Part shown: in pieces, positions 57,006 through 64,000 of the stretch
Layout of the letters: each line of letters opens with the position of its first letter
Numbering within the stretch: the first letter of the stretch is position 1
NCBI GenBank assembly: GCA_964036295.1
Contig: OZ038463.1
Span: forward strand, 13,786,069-13,850,068
Source: Plumapathes pennacea
Taxonomy: Eukaryota; Cnidaria; Anthozoa; Antipatharia; Myriopathidae
Reading direction: 5' to 3'
DNA: 64,000 nucleotides
The notes under the pieces: model-generated
Database searches by the model: none
What the model saw: only the letters and a program-made list of their open reading frames with translations
What the model was told of the DNA's origin: nothing
Position numbers and translations under genes: made by a program

Positions 57006-57887
57006 ATGGAAGATAATTCTTCATCAGTTAAGAGAACGTTTTCGGAAAGAAGCAGCACTGGCTCTACGCCGACAGAAAAGCTTCCTAAACGTTTGGAAGA
57101 AGACCTTGGAAGGTGTGATATCTCGAAGGAAGCTGACTCGAACAATCAAGACGAGGTATTACGTGCTTTGACTATGGCTGGCGAAGTCGGGACCAAACTA
57201 GACGAGATTCTAAGAAGACTACAGAAACTGGACACTATTGAGGCGAAATTAAATGATGTATCAGGCAAACTGGCGAAGGTGGAATCGGTAGTGGCGAACT
57301 TGCGAGCAGAAGCACGTGCTAGAGACGTAAAAATTGGACAAATGGACGAAGGTTTGACATACCTAAACAGAGACGTAGAAGAGCTGCATGGTAAGATAGA
57401 AGAAAAGAACAAGCATATCGAGAATCTGCACACGAAACAGCTATACTTGGAATCCTACAGCCGAAGAGAAAACTTGAAATTTTTTGGTGTGCCAGAGAGG
57501 GAGGTCAAGGCTTCGGAGAACGGGAAGGGCTTCTACACAAGAGAGGTTCTATACGAGTTTATGGAAAATGTTATGGGTATTGAAAATCCACGCAACAGTA
57601 TAGAGATCCAACGGGTCCACCGGATTGGAAAATCGATTGATGGAAAGCCCAGACCAATCTTGGCCCGGTTCCTGCGCTTTCCGGATCGTGAGAAAGTGCT
57701 GAGCGCGGCCTACAATCTTCGGGAGACGAGCTACGTGGTTCTGCAAGATTTTCCGCACGAAATCATCGAAAGAAGACGAAAACAAATGCCAAAACTTAAA
57801 GAAGCAAAGAAAGAGGGGCAAAAAGTATCCTTTAGTAAAGCGGAGCCGGATAAACTTTACATTAATGGAAAGTTTATTCCAATGTAA
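57006..57887 (+). CDS. LINE ORF1, L1-type RNA-binding protein
   Basis: 293 codons from ATG 57006 (MEDNSSS); an in-frame TTG six bases upstream is not needed. Residues about 55-145 form a heptad-rich coiled coil (ILRRLQKLDTIEAKL, LNRDVEELHGKIEEKNKHIE). Then the L1 ORF1 RRM begins at YSRRENLKFFGVPER and runs through VHRIGK and RPILARFLRF. A basic C-terminal domain follows (ERRRKQMPKLKEAKKEGQKV). In L1 elements this protein trimerises, binds element RNA and chaperones nucleic acid. Intact, with no stop or frameshift. Confidence 0.88.
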   Translation: MEDNSSSVKRTFSERSSTGSTPTEKLPKRLEEDLGRCDISKEADSNNQDEVLRALTMAGEVGTKLDEILRRLQKLDTIEAKLNDVSGKLAKVESVVANLRAEARARDVKIGQMDEGLTYLNRDVEELHGKIEEKNKHIENLHTKQLYLESYSRRENLKFFGVPEREVKASENGKGFYTREVLYEFMENVMGIENPRNSIEIQRVHRIGKSIDGKPRPILARFLRFPDREKVLSAAYNLRETSYVVLQDFPHEIIERRRKQMPKLKEAKKEGQKVSFSKAEPDKLYINGKFIPM

Positions 57888-58272
57888 AACATATCTTCAT
57901 AATATTAATGTTGAAAAACTCCAGAATACTGTCCAAGGCAAGTTTGCATTAAATTCATTCAGGATAGTCAATTAGCAGCGGAGTCGCTCGACGCTAAGAG
58001 TTTTTTGTTTTTGTGATCCCTACAAAAAACTAAGTAAGTTCCATGCTCAAGGGCAACATCTGAGATCATTATCTTGCTGCTCTTTTAGTGTATGTTTCAG
58101 TGTAAATCGTTACTTTATTATGTTTATGTTTTAATTTTAGTTATCGTAGTCTTTTCCTTTAGTGTTATTTTTTTTCACGGCTATTCTAGCAAAATAATTA
58201 ATTTGCATACGGTTCTGTGGTTACATACCAGCAAAATTCTATTGTCAATGATGACTAATTTACTTTTCCCAT

Positions 58273-61200
58273 ATGAATACATTCCCATACTCTGGCCATA
58301 TGGAGCGGAGCAATGTTGATTTTAAGCTATTGTCATTGAATGCTCGAGGGATTCGGACTTTTGAAAAGCGGAAAGCCATTTTCAGTTGGCTCGGTAAATC
58401 TGGCGCGGACATATGTTTTCTGCAGGAAACATACAGTACTCGTGAGGTAGAAAATATCTGGAGAAAGCAGTGGAAGGGCGACATGTTTTTTGCGCACGGC
58501 AGTTGCCATAGCAGAGGAGTTTCCGTACTGGTAAAGTTTGATCTGGACTTTAAATTGCAAAGTGTAAAGGCAGATTCGCAAGGCCGATTTATCCTTTTGG
58601 TGGCTACTATTCAAGACTCACCGTATGTCCTTCTGAATATCTATGCTCCAAACAAGAGCAACGAGCAATGTGATTTCTTTGAGAACATGTCAGAAGAGGT
58701 AAGGTCAGTTTTGAGTTCAGAACTTAATTATTCTATTGTTATTTGTGGAGACTTTAATGTCATTGTCAATCAGGAATTAGATGGGCAAGGTGGAAACAAA
58801 AGAAGGAAGTTTTCTGCAAAAACTGTAGAAGATTTGTGTGTCGAACACGATCTAGTAGACATTTGGCGTATTCGTAATCCCACGGCAAAACGATTCACTT
58901 GGCGCCAGAAAAATCCAGTTATACAAAGACGCCTAGATTATTGGCTTACCAGTGATAGTCTACAAGTCGATGTTGACTCAGTAGACATAGTCTCATCAAT
59001 AAAATCAGACCACTCTGCAATAACTCTATCAATAAATGGTTTGGATGACAATGAGAGAGGACCAAATTTTTGGAAATTTAATTCGACTTTAGTGAATGAT
59101 TCAAAATATTGTAATCTTCTAAAAGTAGAATGTGGTATCTGGTTAGATGAATTTAAAGAAGTTCAAGATAAGCGTGTCTTGTGGGATTTAATTAAATACA
59201 AAATAAGACAGCTGACAATTGCATATAGCAAAACCAAAGCCCGGAACAAAAGAGCTAAGCTAAATAAGCTAGAGGAAAGTCTAAAGGTTTTTACAAAAAA
59301 GTGCGATACCAATCCTTCTAAGGAAAATTTTGAAGAGTTGGAATGTCTACAAGCAGAGTACGACCAGATGTATGATTACATTACACAAGGTTCTATTATC
59401 CGTTCCCGTGCAACCTGGTACGAAATGGGCGAAAAGAATAATAAATATTTCTTGAATTTAGAAAAACATAACAAAAAAAAGAGTAGCGTACGGAAAATCT
59501 TTACCAGTGAAGGAAAGATGACAACTGATCCGAAGAAAATCATGAATCAGTTGGAATCCTTTTACTCTAATCTCTATGATGGTAGTAGGGGTGCAGATTC
59601 GGAGACTATTACCTCCTTTCTTAATGATTCCCTTAAAATTCCAAAACTAACGGAAGATTTAAGAAGCGATTGTGAAGGTAAATTAGGATACAGTGAATGC
59701 TATAATGTTCTGCAATCCTTCCAAAATAACAAATCCCCTGGAAATGATGGTTTAACCGCTGAATTTTACCTTGCCTTTTGGCCTTTGATTGGAAGATTAC
59801 TAGTTGATAGTATAAATTATGCTTTCCATCATGGGGAGCTTTCAAACTCCCAGAAACAGGCCATTATAACTTTAATTGAGAAGAAAGGTAAAGATAAAAG
59901 ATTAATAAAAAACTGGCGTCCAATATCTCTAATTAATGTAGACGTTAAAATAGCTTCAAAAACTCTGGCAAAGCGCGTTGAAAAGGTGTTACCTAGTATC
60001 ATTCATTATAATCAGAATGCCTTTGTTAAGGGGAGAACTATTTTTGATGCAATCAGAACAATCGACGACATTATTGACTACACTAAACATAAAGGCTTGT
60101 CAGGTTTCTTAGTGGCCATTGATTTTGAGAAAGCATTTGATACAGTAAACTTCAAATACCTATTAAGAACATTGCATAGCTTTAACTTTGGTCCTTCTTT
60201 CATTCAGTGGATATGAGTTTTATATGAAAACGCTTCTAGTTGTGTAATGAACAATGGTTTTACAACAGGGCATTTCGCACTAGGTAGAGGGGTACGGCAG
60301 GGGGATCCTCTTTCCCCGTACCTGTTTATAATAGCACTGGAAGTCTTGGCTATAAAGATTAGAAATGACGACCATATTCAAGGGATTACAGTTGGACAGG
60401 AATCAACTAAGCTCTCTCTTTTTGCAGATGATATGACATGTTTCCTGAAAGATAAACTGTCTTATACGAACCTATTCCGCACTCTTAAGGCCTTCGGGGA
60501 GTGCTCCGGCTTAAAAGTAAATCACGAGAAAACAGAAATTTTAGTACTTGGCTCTGATCATGCATCGATACGAGAAAGGACCCATCGAGAGGACTTTTCT
60601 GACATGCCCAACCTCAGTGAGGTTATTAAGATTCTAGGCGTTTATTTTGGTTATGACGAAAACCAAAGGGATGATTTAAATTTTCGACAAAATCTAAAAT
60701 CAATTAAAAAGATAATCAATTTGTGGAAATGGAGAGGTCTCTCCCTCTTGGGGAGAATACAAATAGTTAAAACCTTTGTCATCCCCAAGCTTATGTTTCG
60801 AGCATCAGTTACTTCAATTCCTAATGAACTAATTAAAGAGGCCAATTCAATCTGCTACAATTTTATCTGGAATGGTAAAGATAAAGTAAAACGAAACGTT
60901 CTTGTCTCTGATATTGAGAAAGGAGGCTTAAATATGCTTGATATCGACTCTATGATTCGAACAAAACGAGTAATGTGCTTAAAAAAATTTCTGGAAGACT
61001 ACCCGAGTCCATGGAAGACAATTTTAAAACAGAGGCTTCTGCCAGTTGGTGGTAGTTTTGTGTTGTACTGCAATTTTGACACCTCTAAATTAAGTGTGAA
61101 ACTACCATTAAATTATAAGCAATGTTTTGAAGCATGGTCAGAGCTAAATGTAAGGGAGCCAAGCTCATTTCAACAGATAGTTAATGAGATTATTTGGAAC

Positions 61201-62879
61201 AACAGGTTTTGTTGTATCGAAAAAAAGTCTATATATCGGAGAGACATTGCAAATATGGGTTTTCTAAAAGTTGGAGATTTATTTTCGGCTAGTTCTTTTA
61301 CACTTAAATCCATCGCCAGAAATTCCGGACATTTTGCGTCCACGATTGCTTCCGGTCTTTCCCAGCGGCGTGCGGTATAAGCATGCGCCATTCACACATT
61401 CAACATTGTTACGTACTTTGCCTCAGTGGGGTGGGGGAGGGATGGGTTTCTCCGGTTCAAAAAGAGACTGCTACGTTTAGTAGACGTGCCGCTGAACGAC
61501 CTAGTTGAAATTAGCTTTCGTTTGGTACAATTTTCATGCGATTTGGAGCTTCCCAGCCCAAAATATCAACATACGAAGTCAGCGTATTTCACGGGAGGTA
61601 TTCGCCATGGCTGGCTGTGAACTGCAAATTCAAACACAAAAAGTACACATCGAATTTGCTCCAGGGGACTGACTGAGGCTTCACAGGAGATGTTCAATCC
61701 TTCGACAATCAGGTATGGGGTAGACATTTTGCGTTGTACCCAAGGTTCTTGTATTAAATGCAGCTTAAAAAGTGACAGTAGCCGGTTTTGAGCGTATTCT
61801 GCTATCAATCCCTTCTTACGTCGGCCGAAATTTTAAATTCAAAAAAGTACACATCGAATTTTACCGGAGATAAATATTTTTTGTACTGTTGTGTTTAGGA
61901 AGCTTTCCTCTTCCGAATGCTGCCCAGACATTTTTACGAACGTGCTTCAGTTAAGCGATAAGCACAATTTATTATCAGATCCCATACATTTCTTTGTTAT
62001 TTCTTGAGCAGCTGTCAGCGTGAAACCTGATGCCTCTTCCGAGATGGCGCAACCGGATGTCTGAAATTTCTGGCGATGTCAATGCATTCGTTCTTAAGCC
62101 CTGAACAAAACTTCTTGATTATGAGGATTGTAAACTCTATTCCAACAAAATGGCGCTCAGTTATTAGAAACTCCACTATGGAATTAGAAATTGAATCGAT
62201 CCCTAAAGTTCCACCTATTAGGATAGAGGATAAATCGGTACCAATTCTTGACGTCTCCTCCAAACAAATATACCAGCTCTTCTTGAAGAAAAAACATACT
62301 CCTCCCACTGCCAAACAGAAATCAATGACCAAGTACCCAAACATATCCATAGACTGGAATAAAGTGTATTTATTAGCCTTTCAAACAACCCTAGAATCTA
62401 AATTAAGAGAATTCCAGTATAAAATTTTAAATCGTATTGTGTTTACAAACGAAAAATTATTCCGTCTTGGTATAGTAGAATCACCAAAATGTGATTTCTG
62501 TCAAGATGAAGCCGAATCCATCGAGCATTTACTCTTCTCCTGTACGATATCCAGTGAGTTTTGGAAACACGTCCTGTCCTGGTTACGAGACAATAATATC
62601 TATATGGGAATTTTGACCGAAACAGATCTGATTTTTGGAAAATTTGATGTGAAAGAAGATGTTATCTTGATCAATCATATTTTGTTGTTAGGAAAATATT
62701 ATATTTACTCTAGGAAATGCCAGCATAGTAAGCCTTCTCTTAGAGGTTTTATCGCCAGAATAGAACGTATATTTAATATTGAGCTCTATATCGCCAGGAA
62801 AAGAGACAAGCTACCTCTTCATTATAAGAAATGGGAAAAGTTAAATCACATTTTTGTTTCAGATCAAATTGACAATTAG
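58273..62879 (+). pseudogene. LINE ORF2 (endonuclease, RT), nonsense and insertion
   Basis: From ATG 58273. The APE-like endonuclease shows LNARGIRTFEKR, ICFLQETY, ICGDFNVIV, RRLDYWL and SDHSAI. The reverse transcriptase shows NWRPISLINVDVKI, FLVAIDFEKAFDTV, GVRQGDPLSPYLF and LFADDM (FADD catalytic pair). TGA at 60214-60216 stands where LINEs of this clade usually have a conserved residue before LLY, with the frame continuing. A 768-bp element interrupts at 61310/61311; removing it and two duplicated bases brings both parts into one frame. After it comes the C-terminal zinc-knuckle-like part CDFCQDEAESIEHLLFSC and the stop at 62877-62879. Confidence 0.88.
61311..62078. mobile_element. 768-bp DNA element inside LINE ORF2
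   Basis: Ends CATCGCCAGAAATTCCGGAC and the inverse of CATCGCCAGAAATTTCAGAC; both flanks have TC, a possible 2-bp duplication. The interior repeats AAAGTACACATCGAATTT twice (61638 and 61844) and has no transposase. The clean excision frame of ORF2 confirms the boundaries. Confidence 0.78.
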
Positions 62880-63529
62880 TAACTAGTCGGTTGTGATGAG
62901 CTTAGTTTAGTATATATTAAGTCAGCCTATAATATTATTTTCTATACTAGCCCTTAGTGTGTTTTGTGAATATGCGTGGGATTGATCTTTGTTTGCTTTT
63001 TTTTCCTGTGTATGTATGTATGTGAAACAATGTAAAGTGCAAAAAGAAATAAAAACTTGAAGTGATAAAAAAAAAAAAAAAAAAAAGAACCGAGGTAAAT
63101 TTGAAACTGAATTCACCTTCTTCGTCAAAATCACTGTCGTCAGCACTCGATTTTATGTGTCTGTCCTCTTATTGATAATGAAAATTAGCCAATCACAAAG
63201 CGAGAAACTGACGTGTTATTGTAAAAAAAATGTTCTCACAGGGAATATAGCATTATGGAGCACCTGAAGTTATGAAACTCTTATCGAAGGCCGGAATATA
63301 TTAACTGTGCCTGTGTAAGGTCAAATTTCTCCCAGTGCAGCCATCTATTTAGCTTATGTGGAGTAACTATGCCCACAGTAACACCGATAACACTTGACAA
63401 CATTAAAACTAAAACGCAGGCCGAGTTTTTTTTCCTCTCTTTCTCAGTATTGACCTTCGCTGAAGTGACGCTGAAATGACGCTGAAATCTGGTCAAGATA
63501 AATTCTGTTTGTTCAATGTCTTCCACATT

Positions 63530-63645
63530 TTGCCCCGATCGCACTTGTGACTTTAACGACAAGTCAACATTTACAACTTCGCAGGTGCAAACGGCGTTAT
63601 GTCACCCACATAATAATGTCGATTAGCTGCTACTAAACTGCGAAA
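63530..63645 (+). mobile_element. MITE family R1, copy 3 (partial)
   Basis: GCCCCGATCGCACTTGTGAC then TTTAACGACA match copy 2 in order (gtgcaaac, gtcaccca, gctgctac), diverged and cut short in an A-rich tract. Confidence 0.55.
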
Positions 63646-64000
63646 AAAAATAAAATAAAAAAAAACGGTCTTCGTTTCGCGGCTATGGGCAAGTACGTAC
63701 GTACACATGCTCAGATCAAACCAGAAATAGAATCATAGTGTGCCTGTGTATGAACATGTGTTTTCAATATTTTGAGCATAGAAGTCTTTGTGTGACGCGT
63801 CTATTTTAGAATCAAAACCTTCCCAAGGTGTACTCTTTTATGTTTTAGGATTGAGGGGGAGTTCGTTCACTGAATAAAGTTCACTGCGCCGTTTGTTTGA
63901 CACACGCAATCGGCTATTCTATTTAGCTCAGAAAATCGGAATATATTTAGGCATTTGGCTTGTTGAATGAACGGAGAAGAGTACTTCTTGGGGTCGGACG
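63646..64000. other. Window end, no gene recognised
   Basis: A-rich start, then unique sequence with no supported frame. Confidence 0.45.

Larger units (their letters stand above)
56921..63086 (+). mobile_element. L1/Tx1-type LINE, nearly full length
   Basis: Flanked by a 16-bp direct duplication AAGAACCGAGGTAAAT (56905-56920 and 63085-63100). Short 5' UTR, ORF1 (57006-57887), ORF2 (58273-62879), a 3' UTR and a poly(A) of about 20 after AATAAA at 63047. The ORF1 protein is of L1 type (coiled coil plus RRM) and ORF2 has an APE-type endonuclease, reverse transcriptase and a CCHC-like end. One nonsense codon and a 768-bp insertion inactivate ORF2. A complete tail and clear duplication indicate fairly recent integration. 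Confidence 0.9.
56572..63230. mobile_element. MITE interrupted by the LINE
   Basis: TTTTTTACAATAACA at 56574-56588 and its inverse at 63213-63228 could be the ends of one element that was about 490 bp before the 6.2-kb LINE entered it. The TGTGTCTGTCCTCTTATTGA motif lies near both ends. Inferred from the inverted ends only. Confidence 0.45.

Noticed and set aside
1-64000. tRNA, rRNA, CRISPR or bacterial-type operon features
   Set aside because: None seen on either strand; the spliced exon structure and repeats indicate animal nuclear DNA.

Overview
The window looks like animal nuclear DNA, most likely from a cnidarian (anthozoan, coral-like). It is AT-rich, its genes are split into many small exons by phase-1 introns, immunoglobulin (Ig) and fibronectin type III (FN3) receptors dominate, and young and old transposons are dense. 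No rRNA, tRNA, operon or CRISPR feature is visible. The taxon is an inference from style; no marker gene is present.

Layout. (1) 130-3247, plus strand: 3' end of a receptor with two FN3 domains, a membrane helix and a tail rich in phosphotyrosine-type motifs, without a kinase. (2) 3.2-12 kb: intergenic DNA with MITE-like elements (5799, 7560, 8055, 10680, 11590) and a foldback (9520). (3) 22717-12067, minus strand: a complete 20-exon receptor tyrosine kinase model (signal peptide, four Ig, two FN3, membrane helix, FGFR-like kinase). Every splice phase closes, giving 1,060 codons plus stop, yet two ectodomain exons each contain one in-frame stop. (4) 28930-25348, minus strand: a second copy of the juxtamembrane, kinase and tail exons, intact but without an ectodomain in the window. 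(5) 29138-31355: a long-armed foldback transposon whose twin, nearly identical over 1.99 kb, lies at 49289-51282. (6) 32155-33379: a Mutator-like nonautonomous element with a perfect 9-bp target duplication and heptamer arrays at both ends. (7) 40019-44228, plus strand: Ig-Ig-membrane receptor with a short tail, carrying a Penelope-like retroelement (40344-42492) in an intron. (8) 51939-51549, minus strand: signal peptide plus PAN/apple-domain exon. (9) 52.9-64 kb: repeats and an almost full-length L1/Tx1-type LINE (56921-63086) with a 16-bp target duplication, a nonsense codon and a 768-bp element inserted in ORF2.

How the genes relate. Genes 1 and 3 share the same FN3 pair and similar tyrosine tails (both end in YANV-type motifs), but one signals through its own kinase and the other has only docking tyrosines. 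With the kinase-only copy and the Ig-only receptor, the locus is a compact family of surface receptors that seems to be evolving by exon shuffling, duplication and decay, with transposons lying beside or within most members. A role in recognition or adhesion is plausible but is not shown by the sequence.
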